Shown here one piece after another: positions 1 through 5,650 of a stretch of DNA of 9,812 nucleotides. The stretch's first letter is position 1, and each line of letters begins with the position of its first letter. The notes beneath the pieces are model-generated. The model saw only the letters and a program-made list of their open reading frames with translations. It was not told the DNA's origin and did not search any database. The position numbers were made by a program, and so were the translations under genes. This DNA comes from JBBTVP01 sp038063175 (GTDB lineage Bacteria > Patescibacteriota > Minisyncoccia > UBA6257 > 1-14-0-10-40-38), in contig JBBTVP010000042.1 in NCBI GenBank assembly GCA_038063175.1, forward strand, positions 1-9,812, given 5' to 3'.

Positions 1-1
1 C

Positions 2-514
2 CCCTTTCTTACCTATTGGAAGGAATACAGGATAAATTTCATTCAGTACAAGATGGAATTGAAAGCCCTCCACTGCGGGAACATTGATTGCACCGCGGGA
101 AATACGACCATGAGTCTTTCTCCGCTCATTCCCCAACCACCATCAGGTGGCTTCCACTCGCTCACAGTTGGCACTAGTGGCTTCCCGGTAATCTCCTACC
201 ACATGGAACCACTCACGTCTGCCGGGAACGCGGAACAACGCGTGATCAAATGCGGAACATACGATTGTGTAAACGTTACGGTTGCGACACTCGACAACGA
301 TGGATTTGCCGGAGCGATTTATAAGAGCAATATCGTGGGCATAAACGCACAAGGAAATCCGATCGTAAGCTACAACGACCAGGATGATCCGGGGGTGGCA
401 GGACTGAAAGTAGTCATCTGTGGAAATGTGGATTGTTCGGCAGGAAACACGACTGCGATCATAGATGCAGAAACTGGTTTCGAAGGACAAAGCCAGGATA
501 TGAAAATATTTTAG
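2..514 (+). CDS. Cys-rich repeat protein, 3' part only
   Basis: The frame is open from the left edge (codons from base 2), so the ATG at 53 is internal and the true start lies outside the window. At least three repeats of about 56-59 residues are visible. Each pairs a strand like G-x-P-x-x-S-Y with a Cys pair: CGNIDC, CGTYDC and CGNVDC, the first and last followed by a (S/T)AGNTT segment. Such repeats resemble beta-propeller-like surface or secreted proteins of environmental bacteria, and the CX4C pairs could form disulfides outside the cytoplasm; that is inference, because any signal peptide would be off-window. The protein stops part-way through the next unit, just before the expected G-x-P strand. 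A strong terminator follows 10 bases after the TAG stop. Function unknown. Confidence 0.75.
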   Translation, partial: PFLTYWKEYRINFIQYKMELKALHCGNIDCTAGNTTMSLSPLIPQPPSGGFHSLTVGTSGFPVISYHMEPLTSAGNAEQRVIKCGTYDCVNVTVATLDNDGFAGAIYKSNIVGINAQGNPIVSYNDQDDPGVAGLKVVICGNVDCSAGNTTAIIDAETGFEGQSQDMKIF

Positions 515-521
515 CGAAGAT

Positions 522-2033
522 TCAGAGCCGCTTGAAAAGCGGCTCTCCTTTTTTGACCGCAATCGTTCCGCCGTTCGAACTCCTCACTTCAGCAAGCGTA
601 AGACCGAAACGTCGTAAAATTTCTTCACTAGTTTCCGGAAGGAATATGTGGAGCAGGTTTCCGATATTCAGTGAGAGTGAGGCAAGGTTTCCGAGCACCT
701 TCCTCTGTTCGTTTCCCTCGAGTTCCCATACCTTTGTCTCATTCACGTACTTGTCTCCTGCGGAGACCAGATTTTGTACTGCGCTTATCGCATCCCAAAA
801 TTCGTATTTGTTCAAAGCAGCTCGAATAGTGGCCTTTGCATCCTCCACTGCGAGACTAAATTGTTTCTCGCTTAAATCACTGTTTGAAATCTTTGCTTTC
901 TCTGCAAGTGTTGTCACTCGCTGAATGAAGTTGCCGAGACCATTCGCGAGATCGGCATTGTACATAACTTCAAATCGCTCTTCGGAAAAATCACCATCGT
1001 CATGCGGATAAAATCCATTTAGTAAGAAATATCTCACCGCATCGGTGCCATATTTTTTTGCGAGAACAATTGGATCTACCACATTCCCGACTGATTTGGA
1101 CATTTTTTCACCGTTATGCGTAATAAATCCGTGAATAAAGATTTGACGTGAGGTTGGCAATCCTGCTGAGAGAAGCATTGCTTGCCACATCGCCGCCTGC
1201 TGTCGGAGATTATCTTTGCCCGCAACCTGGACTCCTGGCCAAAATTCCTTGAATCGTTTTTCGTCCTGCGGCCATCCTAAGGTAGAAATATAGCTTACGA
1301 GCGCATCGAACCACACGTACATAACATGTTTTGGATCTCCCGGCACTGGCACGCCCCAGGGCATCTTCGCGGCGAGCCGGGAAACGCTGAAGTCTTCAAG
1401 CCCACGCGCTACAAATGATCGTATCTCATTAAGTCTTGATACAGGCACTACGAAAGATGACCTTACTTTATTCGAGTTTAATGGAGATACAGCAAAATCT
1501 GGAGTAGACGCATATAGATCAAGTAACGAATTTTGGTACTTCGAAAAACGAAAGAAGTAGTTTTCCTCTTCCCGAAGCTCAATCTCCTCTTTCGGATGGA
1601 TGGGGCACCTGCCATGAACAAGCTCTGAATCAGTTTTCTCAAGCTCGCAGCCGGTGCAATACTTCACCCGATATTCTTTCTTATAGATATCTCCGTTTTT
1701 GTCGCACCGCTTCCAAAATTCCTGCGCAGCGTTCACGTGGTGCGGATCGGTGGTACGGATAAAATTTGTGTACGAAAGATTGAGTGTGGTTTTAAGTTTC
1801 TCGAATTTCGGAGCATATTCATCTACGTACGCTTGCAGATCTTTTTTCTCCTCGAGCGCTCTCCGATAGATTTTAAGGCCATGCTCATCGGTGCCCGTGT
1901 TGAAAAAGACCTCATCCCCAATCGCCTCGTGGTAGCGCGCGAGCACGTCCGCCTCGACGATTTCAAGCGCGAACCCAATGTGGGGATCTGCGTTCACGTA
2001 AGGAAGAGTGGTCGTAATGTAGAACTTAGCCAT
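522..2033 (-). CDS. metG: Methionyl-tRNA synthetase (MetRS)
   Basis: Charges tRNA-Met with methionine in the cytoplasm for initiation and elongation. The 503-aa protein is a class I synthetase with the HIGH-type motif HIGF at residues 18-21 and KMSKS at 310-314. A zinc knuckle is formed by C126, C129, C143 and H146, the single-knuckle CxxC...CxxH pattern known from Thermus-type MetRS. The anticodon-binding helical domain follows (YVNET...W), and there is no C-terminal EMAP/Trbp111-like domain. I chose the ATG at 2033 because MAKFYITTTLPYVNADPHIG is the normal family start; the longer frame to 2198 runs back over the wHTH gene. Only a weak AGG precedes the start. A stretch before FVVPVSRLNEIRSF (around AVSPLNSNKVRSS) looks inserted relative to the usual family pattern. 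A terminator at 2068-2092 separates it from the upstream gene, so it probably has its own promoter. Confidence 0.97.
   Translation of the reverse strand: MAKFYITTTLPYVNADPHIGFALEIVEADVLARYHEAIGDEVFFNTGTDEHGLKIYRRALEEKKDLQAYVDEYAPKFEKLKTTLNLSYTNFIRTTDPHHVNAAQEFWKRCDKNGDIYKKEYRVKYCTGCELEKTDSELVHGRCPIHPKEEIELREEENYFFRFSKYQNSLLDLYASTPDFAVSPLNSNKVRSSFVVPVSRLNEIRSFVARGLEDFSVSRLAAKMPWGVPVPGDPKHVMYVWFDALVSYISTLGWPQDEKRFKEFWPGVQVAGKDNLRQQAAMWQAMLLSAGLPTSRQIFIHGFITHNGEKMSKSVGNVVDPIVLAKKYGTDAVRYFLLNGFYPHDDGDFSEERFEVMYNADLANGLGNFIQRVTTLAEKAKISNSDLSEKQFSLAVEDAKATIRAALNKYEFWDAISAVQNLVSAGDKYVNETKVWELEGNEQRKVLGNLASLSLNIGNLLHIFLPETSEEILRRFGLTLAEVRSSNGGTIAVKKGEPLFKRL
524..554 (+). terminator. Rho-independent terminator inside the metG 3' end
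   Basis: A perfect 10-bp stem (AGAGCCGCTT with AAGCGGCTCT, loop GAA) is followed by CC and six T on the plus strand. It ends the repeat-protein transcript. On the opposite strand the same bases are the last codons of metG, whose TGA stop occupies 522-524. No T-run follows the hairpin on the minus side, so it should work mainly for the plus strand. Confidence 0.85.
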
Positions 2034-2067
2034 ACCAATAAACCTACTATGGACACGAAACCCCTGC

Positions 2068-2092
2068 AACAAAACGCCCCCGGGTGGGAGCG
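2068..2092 (-). terminator. Rho-independent terminator of the wHTH gene
   Basis: On the minus strand a 7-bp stem (CGCTCCC with GGGGGCG, one T-G wobble, loop ACCC) is followed by TTTTGTTG. It lies 26 bases after the stop of the 65-aa gene and about 40 bases before the metG start, separating the two transcripts. Confidence 0.7.
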
Positions 2093-2118
2093 TGGAGCAA
2101 ACGTTGCGAAGTGGGAGA

Positions 2119-2316
2119 TCACCGGACATGTTCGGGAACGATCCAGTAGCGACCGCCTGTTGAGGCGACCATGCCCTCATCGACTTCAAGTTCAACAAGG
2201 ACCTGGATCACCGTTTCGACGGGGATGCCGGTTCGCGTTGCGATGTACGCCGAGGTCGCCGGGGATGCACGAAGCACGCCGAGGATGCGCTCGATGATTT
2301 CTTTGCGATCTTTCAC
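2119..2316 (-). CDS. Small winged-helix DNA-binding protein
   Basis: A 65-aa basic/acidic protein that reads as a minimal winged helix-turn-helix domain. Helix 1 is about residues 2-17 (KDRKEIIERILGVLR). A short helix follows (SAYIATRTG), then the recognition helix PVETVIQVLVELEVDEG and a wing ending GGRYWIVP. It starts with GTG at 2316, fixed by a strong GGAGG (2322-2326) five bases upstream. The family pattern suggests a transcription regulator with no ligand or dimer domain. It forms a stand-alone unit with a candidate promoter at 2359-2387 and its own terminator. Target and function unknown; a nucleic-acid-binding role other than repression is possible. Confidence 0.8.
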   Translation of the reverse strand: MKDRKEIIERILGVLRASPATSAYIATRTGIPVETVIQVLVELEVDEGMVASTGGRYWIVPEHVR

Positions 2317-2358
2317 GATTTCCTCCGGGGAATGAAACGCAGGGAAAAGACTAACGCA

Positions 2359-2387
2359 ATACTAAAATATGTGAGAATAACAATCAA
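2359..2387 (-). promoter_or_regulatory. Candidate sigma70-type promoter for the wHTH gene
   Basis: On the minus strand TTGATT (2382-2387) and TAGTAT (2359-2364) are separated by 17 bases. The predicted start near 2352 leaves a leader of about 35 bases before the GTG. The -35 box overlaps the stop codon of the methyltransferase gene. Confidence 0.55.
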
Positions 2388-3148
2388 CTCCGCGGATGTC
2401 GCCTGGCTTCAATAAAAAAGAAGAGTGGTATTTCTCTTCGTGCGATGTCCTCTGCTTTGGCACGAGGCCCTGGTTCGCTCTTCCGGTTTGAGTTCCACTC
2501 TTCAATTCGCGAAATTAAAAATCCTGTTTTCTGGAACGCCTTTGCATAGAACTGGATTGGTCGATGAAATGAAACCGTTTGATCTTCCGGATTTTGTCCG
2601 GGATGCATTTGAATCCGCTCCACAGATTCCCCGAGATATCCTTCAATTCTCCGGTATTGTATTTTTTTCGCGTCGTCCCATTCCCAACTCGAACGCTTCG
2701 GGATTCGGAACGCGGGGTGGTTCAGCACGATTGCAAACCTGCCGCCGGATTTCAAAACCCGCGCAGATTCTTTGAAAACCCCTAAAACATTTTCGATATT
2801 CTGGAGTGCAAGCACGATCGTTACCATATCGACACTCGCATCGTGAACAAAGGGCATAGCATCCGCAGGTGAAGCATGATATTCCACTCCCCGATCCTTC
2901 CGCTTTTTTGCGATCGCAATGAGCTCTAGCGAAATATCGACTGCCGTAACCTGTGCGCCTGCCTCCCCGAACGCGCGCGAAAAAAATCCCTGACCACACG
3001 CGATATCAAGAAAGATCTCTCCTTTCTTCGGAGAAAGAATACGGATGAGGTTTGGCAAGATGAGCTCACGCTGATATGTCCTCTCTTTTCCAAGAAGCTC
3101 ATCGTACCAACCCGCCACCTTACCCCACGAGGTAACTTTTCTTTTCAT
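2384..3148 (-). CDS. Class I SAM-dependent methyltransferase
   Basis: A 254-aa protein with a Rossmann-fold methyltransferase core of the Methyltransf_11/25 type: SAM-binding motif I LDIACGQGFF (47-56), the acidic post-I strand VTAVDIS (67-73), PADAMPF near 94-100, VDMVTIVLALQNIEN, and the motif III region SGGRFAIVLNHPAFRIP (134-150). The C-terminal third, rich in Trp, Arg and Glu, probably forms the substrate side. The ATG at 3148 begins MKRKVTSWGKVAGWYDELL; the longer frame to 3208 is rejected because it would translate through tRNA-Pro. The start lies only three bases after the tRNA discriminator base and has no Shine-Dalgarno, so the mRNA probably arises by 3' processing of the tRNA, or is leaderless. 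Substrate unknown; the next-door tRNA does not prove a tRNA substrate. Confidence 0.88.
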   Translation of the reverse strand: MKRKVTSWGKVAGWYDELLGKERTYQRELILPNLIRILSPKKGEIFLDIACGQGFFSRAFGEAGAQVTAVDISLELIAIAKKRKDRGVEYHASPADAMPFVHDASVDMVTIVLALQNIENVLGVFKESARVLKSGGRFAIVLNHPAFRIPKRSSWEWDDAKKIQYRRIEGYLGESVERIQMHPGQNPEDQTVSFHRPIQFYAKAFQKTGFLISRIEEWNSNRKSEPGPRAKAEDIARREIPLFFFIEARRHPRS

Positions 3149-3151
3149 CTG

Positions 3152-3222
3152 TCGGAGCGCCGGGATTCGAACCCGGACTAAATCCTCCCGAAGGACTCGT
3201 GCTGCCATTACACTACGCTCCG
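3152..3222 (-). tRNA. tRNA-Pro (anticodon CGG)
   Basis: A 71-nt cloverleaf. The acceptor CGGAGCG pairs with CGCTCCG and gives the C1-G72 pair with A73 discriminator typical of bacterial tRNA-Pro. The D arm is GTGT/GCAC, the anticodon loop is TTCGGGA with CGG at 34-36 and G37, the variable loop has 4 nt, and the T arm CCGGG/CCCGG encloses TTCGAAT. It reads codon CCG. The bases after A73 are CA, so CCA is not fully encoded and must be added by the Cca enzyme encoded nearby. Confidence 0.93.
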
Positions 3223-3227
3223 TCTAC

Positions 3228-3282
3228 TTCGAACCTCGCGCCTGTCCGCCTTTGGCGGATACTACCGTTATACTACAGCCCG
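3228..3282 (-). pseudogene. Broken tRNA remnant (Pro-like)
   Basis: The 5' half of a tRNA is intact: acceptor strand CGGGCTG, then TA, then a D arm GTAT-AACGGTA-GTAT that closely follows the layout of the neighbouring tRNA-Pro, with C as base 1. The anticodon arm is missing; in its place is the palindrome TCCGCC-AAA-GGCGGA as read on the minus strand. A T-loop-like GAGGTTCGAA follows, but the matching 3' T-stem and the acceptor 3' strand (CAGCCCG expected) are absent. The sequence passes directly into tRNA-Pro(CGG). It cannot fold as a tRNA. Assignment to Pro rests only on C1 and the similarity to its neighbour. A local assembly collapse is an alternative. Confidence 0.6.
3245..3259. repeat. 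Palindrome TCCGCC-TTT-GGCGGA in the tRNA remnant
   Basis: A perfect 6-bp inverted repeat around three bases, sitting where the anticodon arm of the remnant should be. The same TCCGCC-N3-GGCGGA form occurs twice in tandem inside valS (9081-9110). Confidence 0.8.
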
Positions 3283-3300
3283 AAAATTCTCGTAACGGTT

Positions 3301-3328
3301 AATCTACCACAGCCACGTAAAGGTTCAA
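3301..3328 (-). promoter_or_regulatory. Candidate promoter for the tRNA/methyltransferase unit
   Basis: On the minus strand TTGAAC (3323-3328) and TAGATT (3301-3306) are 16 bases apart. The predicted start is about 12 bases before the tRNA remnant. It lies just downstream of the terminator of the 25-aa peptide unit, so transcription of tRNA-Pro and the methyltransferase can begin afresh here. Confidence 0.45.
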
Positions 3329-3337
3329 AGTCTTGCT

Positions 3338-3377
3338 ACAAAAAAAGAAGGTCTCGGCCGCCGAAGCAGCCGAGACC
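3338..3377 (-). terminator. Strong terminator with C(TTCG)G loop
   Basis: On the minus strand a 12-bp GC-rich stem (GGTCTCGGCTGC with GCGGCCGAGACC, one T-G wobble) closes a TTCG tetraloop on a C-G pair. TTC and seven T follow. It ends the 25-aa peptide transcript. Confidence 0.9.
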
Positions 3378-3389
3378 AGAGCGAACCCG

Positions 3390-3467
3390 CTACGCGAAGA
3401 CGTACACGACCGACACCGCGAGACCGAACACCACCGCGAGGCATGAAATGAAGAGCTTGCGAGACAT
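3390..3467 (-). CDS. 25-aa single-pass membrane peptide
   Basis: A short open frame beginning MSRKLF. Two basic residues (R3, K4) are followed by about 18 hydrophobic residues (roughly 5-24, including FISCLAVVFGLAVSVVYVF), so it reads as one transmembrane helix or an uncleaved signal anchor with the N-terminus inside. It ends with TAG at 3390. The start is supported by AGAAAGG, five bases before the ATG, a good match to the 16S 3' end. It is the only convincing frame in a short transcript of about 175 bases between a near-consensus promoter and a very stable terminator. The unit could also be a regulatory RNA with the peptide incidental. No family recognised. Confidence 0.6.
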   Translation of the reverse strand: MSRKLFISCLAVVFGLAVSVVYVFA

Positions 3468-3519
3468 AACTGCCTTTCTCTGTCCTGCCAAGTGCAAAAA
3501 AGCCAAACTACTGGGTAGT

Positions 3520-3547
3520 AGTATAGCATAATTATATAAAATGTCAA
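3520..3547 (-). promoter_or_regulatory. Near-consensus promoter for the 25-aa peptide
   Basis: On the minus strand TTGACA (3542-3547) is perfect and TATACT (3520-3525) matches 5 of 6, with a 16-base A/T-rich spacer. It begins four bases after the cca stop codon. A 6-bp dyad (ACTACT-ACCC-AGTAGT) overlaps the end of the -10 box and the predicted start and could be an operator. Confidence 0.85.
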
Positions 3548-3551
3548 TACC

Positions 3552-5093
3552 TCACCCTACCGAGTGCTTTTTCTTAATTTCTTCGTCGATCCGATCCTGG
3601 GCTGCTTTCGCCGTCGCATCCGCCTTTTCCCCAAGCTTCGCGAGCTCCGCGTCACTAAGCCTTCCGAGCTCCCGCACTCGGCTTTTCAAAATTTCAATTT
3701 CGTTTCGAGTCGGATCGTCAAGAACTTCCTCAAGGAGAATAGCAAGGATCTTCCCCACCCGGGGACCCGGTTCAATTTTTAAAAGCTCCATTACCGCGCC
3801 GCCTTTGATCTTCAGCATCTTCGGGTGCACCGGGTCCTGCTGCACCTTCTCGATCATCGCTTTCAGGTACCGCAACCGGTATGGCTGCGCCTTTGGCACG
3901 CCAGAACCAATCCGATCCGCTTCGCGGATTTTCAAAAGGTCGTCTACATTCTCCTTTCCAACACGAGCAATAAGACGCCGCACACCCGCAAGCGTCACCG
4001 TTTCTGGGTCGTACACGAACATGTGTTCACGAACAAGGAGCGCCACTTTTTCAACCATTTCCTTCGGGTACCGGAGACGATCCAATATTTTTACTGCCAT
4101 TCGCTCCCCTACCACCTGGTGACCGTAGAACGTGGAATTTATACCGTTCCCCTGTTTTGTCCGCGGTTTTCCCACATCGTGGAGAAGTGACGCGATCCGA
4201 AGGTCGAGCGGAAAATTTTTAGAGACTGCGTAGGTGAGCGACTTTAGATTGTGTTCGAATACGGTAAAGATATGATGCTTGTTTTGTCCCATCCCCACGC
4301 CCTCTAAGAGCTCAGGCACTACGTACTTCAAAAGCCCGAACTCGAGGAGCATTTCGATGCCGCGATCCCCCGCCTTCGACATAATGATTTTTGAAAATTC
4401 ATCGCGGATACGTTCTTTCGAAACAAATTCAAGACCGGACGCTTTTGCCTTGAGTGCTGCGGTAGTTTTCGCTTCGATTGAAAATCCAAGCTCGCACGCG
4501 AACCGAACCGCCCGAAGGAGTCGGAGCGCATCTTCTTCAAAACGATCCTCTGCCTTACCCACGGCACGGATAAGTTTTTTCTTTAGATCATCTTTTCCAC
4601 CAAAGGGATCTACAAGTGACATGGGCAATGTGACATGTGAAATGGGGGAAGATTCAGCCGTATCCTTGTCACTAAGCGCAACCGCAATCGCATTCACCGT
4701 AAAATCTCTCCGCCCAAGATCTTCCTCAATCGTTTTTGCGAATTTCACCTCGTCCGGGTGCCGCTTGTCGGTGTACCGCCCTTCAAGGCGAAACGTAGTC
4801 ACTTCAACGGTGTTTAATGGAGAATATGGAATGGAAAATGAAGATTTCTTTTCTCCATTCACCATTTCACTTTTAACTTTCACGAGAACAGTTCCAAATT
4901 CATTTTCGTAGACAGAATCGGGAAATAACTTTTGAATTTCCGTGGGTTTTGCATCCGTCGCAATATCCCAATCTTTTGGTTCGCGGCCAAGGAGAAGATC
5001 GCGAACACATCCACCCACAAGAAAAGTCTGAAAGCTCTTTTCCGTGAGGGTACGCGCGACATCTCCTACCTCTTTAGGAACTTTGAATGGCAT
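3552..5093 (-). CDS. cca: CCA tRNA nucleotidyltransferase with HD domain
   Basis: Adds or repairs the 3' CCA end of tRNAs using CTP and ATP. The 513-aa protein belongs to the class II nucleotidyltransferase family. Visible parts: GGxVRD at 27-32 (GGCVRD), the metal-binding DWD at 41-43, RRDFTVNAIA at 128-137, DLKKKLIRAVG at 169-179, and the ERFxEDxLRxLRA-type helix at 183-199. An HD phosphohydrolase-like domain follows, with H281, H305-D306 (LLHDVGKP) and GHQVVG, then a lysine-rich helical tail. Catalytic residues are intact. Start at the ATG of 5093; a TTG directly upstream is the alternative. No Shine-Dalgarno is present. Two segments look inserted: residues about 70-93 (around EMVNGEKK and IPYSPL) and about 150-161 (PISHVTLPMSLV). 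Both are encoded by 7-base-period arrays. Confidence 0.96.
   Translation of the reverse strand: MPFKVPKEVGDVARTLTEKSFQTFLVGGCVRDLLLGREPKDWDIATDAKPTEIQKLFPDSVYENEFGTVLVKVKSEMVNGEKKSSFSIPYSPLNTVEVTTFRLEGRYTDKRHPDEVKFAKTIEEDLGRRDFTVNAIAVALSDKDTAESSPISHVTLPMSLVDPFGGKDDLKKKLIRAVGKAEDRFEEDALRLLRAVRFACELGFSIEAKTTAALKAKASGLEFVSKERIRDEFSKIIMSKAGDRGIEMLLEFGLLKYVVPELLEGVGMGQNKHHIFTVFEHNLKSLTYAVSKNFPLDLRIASLLHDVGKPRTKQGNGINSTFYGHQVVGERMAVKILDRLRYPKEMVEKVALLVREHMFVYDPETVTLAGVRRLIARVGKENVDDLLKIREADRIGSGVPKAQPYRLRYLKAMIEKVQQDPVHPKMLKIKGGAVMELLKIEPGPRVGKILAILLEEVLDDPTRNEIEILKSRVRELGRLSDAELAKLGEKADATAKAAQDRIDEEIKKKHSVG
4612..4646. repeat. Heptanucleotide array in cca, copy 1
   Basis: Read on the coding strand, 35 bases divide into five 7-base units, each close to CACATGT (CCCATTT, CACATGT, CACATTG, CCCATGT, CACTTGT). 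They encode PISHVTLPMSLV between the catalytic domain strands, where the family has no conserved residues. Confidence 0.7.
4817..4884. repeat. Paired opposing heptanucleotide arrays in cca
   Basis: Two arrays of opposite polarity. On the plus strand 4817-4844 has four units (ATGGAGA, ATATGGA, ATGGAAA, ATGAAGA). After a 5-base gap, 4850-4884 has five units (TTTCTCC, ATTCACC, ATTTCAC, TTTTAAC, TTTCACG). Because one is purine-rich and the other pyrimidine-rich, the pair can form an imperfect hairpin. The encoded residues lie about 70-93 of Cca and look inserted within the nucleotidyltransferase fold. Confidence 0.65.
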
Positions 5094-5100
5094 CAATCAA

Positions 5101-5129
5101 AGTGTAGCGAAATATCACCACGAAAGGAA
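5101..5129 (-). promoter_or_regulatory. Possible promoter giving a leaderless cca mRNA
   Basis: On the minus strand TACACT (5101-5106) ends seven bases before the ATG, which would place transcription start on or next to the start codon. The -35 position (TTCCTT, 5124-5129) is poor. The absence of a Shine-Dalgarno before cca fits a leaderless message. Weak evidence. Confidence 0.3.
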
Positions 5130-5130
5130 C

Positions 5131-5159
5131 TTGACTCCGAAAGAGTTGCTACGTAAAAT
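5131..5159 (+). promoter_or_regulatory. Near-consensus promoter for the coiled-coil gene
   Basis: TTGACT (5131-5136) and TAAAAT (5154-5159) each match 5 of 6 and are separated by exactly 17 bases. The predicted start near 5166 leaves a leader of about 32 bases before the TTG start at 5198. It is divergent from cca. Confidence 0.85.
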
Positions 5160-5197
5160 CGCGATAGATCCCCACCACCTTCTACCGGAGGAAACCA

Positions 5198-5590
5198 TTG
5201 ACCGCTACTACCCAACTCGCCTTCTTCGCTTCTCTGCCCGATAGCATCGAAGAAATGAAGAAAGTCTTGGAGAAACTTGAGCGAGAGCATTCCGCGATCG
5301 CCCAGGAGTTCGAGCAGCAGCAGCGCGCTTTGAATCGCCGCGAGGAAGAAGCGCGACAGGCCGTGAATGCAACCGAGCAAGTCTTCGCAGAGATTCTTAC
5401 CGACATTCTCGAAACGACAATCGATCCAAAGTCGTTTCGACAGAAAATCGAGAGATTGCGTGATGCCGTCGGTCGAAGAATCTACGATCACGCCGCGGAA
5501 ACCGCGAAAGCAGCTGGCCGTCAACGAGGAGAACCGCGAACTCCGCCGCTCATGACAAGGACTCACCTTCTGGTCGCGACGCTCTCCTAG
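5198..5590 (+). CDS. Hypothetical coiled-coil protein, 130 aa
   Basis: No family recognised. Residues about 15-60 are a long charged amphipathic helix (SIEEMKKVLEKL, then EQQQRALNRREEE), probably a coiled coil. A second helical segment (ILTDILETTIDPKSFRQKIERL) and a short basic, proline-containing tail follow. There is no signal peptide or membrane segment, so a cytoplasmic, probably oligomeric protein is likely. The TTG start at 5198 is chosen because GGAGG sits six bases upstream; no ATG gives a better fit. It is a single-gene unit with a near-consensus promoter and a hairpin terminator, on the opposite strand to its neighbours. The strong signals suggest steady high expression. The minus-strand frame over the same region lacks such signals. 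Confidence 0.8.
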   Translation: MTATTQLAFFASLPDSIEEMKKVLEKLEREHSAIAQEFEQQQRALNRREEEARQAVNATEQVFAEILTDILETTIDPKSFRQKIERLRDAVGRRIYDHAAETAKAAGRQRGEPRTPPLMTRTHLLVATLS

Positions 5591-5612
5591 TCGCCTTCAC
5601 GAGGCGTACAAC

Positions 5613-5645
5613 AAGGGAACCCTCACGGGTTCCCTTCATATTTTC
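5613..5645 (+). terminator. Hairpin terminator after the coiled-coil gene
   Basis: A perfect 10-bp stem (AAGGGAACCC with GGGTTCCCTT, loop TCAC) is followed by CATATTTTC. The T-run is modest. A smaller 5-bp hairpin (CGCCT/AGGCG) lies just upstream, directly after the stop codon. Confidence 0.75.
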
Positions 5646-5650
5646 AAACC

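Noticed and set aside
2034..2198. N-terminal extension of metG to 2198
   Set aside because: It runs over the wHTH gene and a terminator and has no family similarity; MAKFYITTTLPY at 2033 is the normal start.
3149..3208. N-terminal extension of the methyltransferase
   Set aside because: It would translate the tRNA-Pro gene.
3299..3547. 82-aa minus frame covering the 25-aa peptide unit
   Set aside because: Its start lies in the promoter, before the predicted transcription start, and it reads through the terminator hairpin; the 25-aa frame has the ribosome site.
3915..3929. ATCCGC-TTC-GCGGAT hairpin in cca
   Set aside because: It looks like the valS palindromes but lacks the TCCGCC/GGCGGA core and encodes a native-looking segment (READRIG), so it is probably coincidence.
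4612..4884. CRISPR-like array
   Set aside because: Units are 7 bases with no spacers; nothing in the window has the direct repeat plus unique spacer pattern.
5093..5566. 157-aa minus frame opposite the coiled-coil gene
   Set aside because: No promoter or ribosome site, and it overlaps a plus-strand gene that has both.
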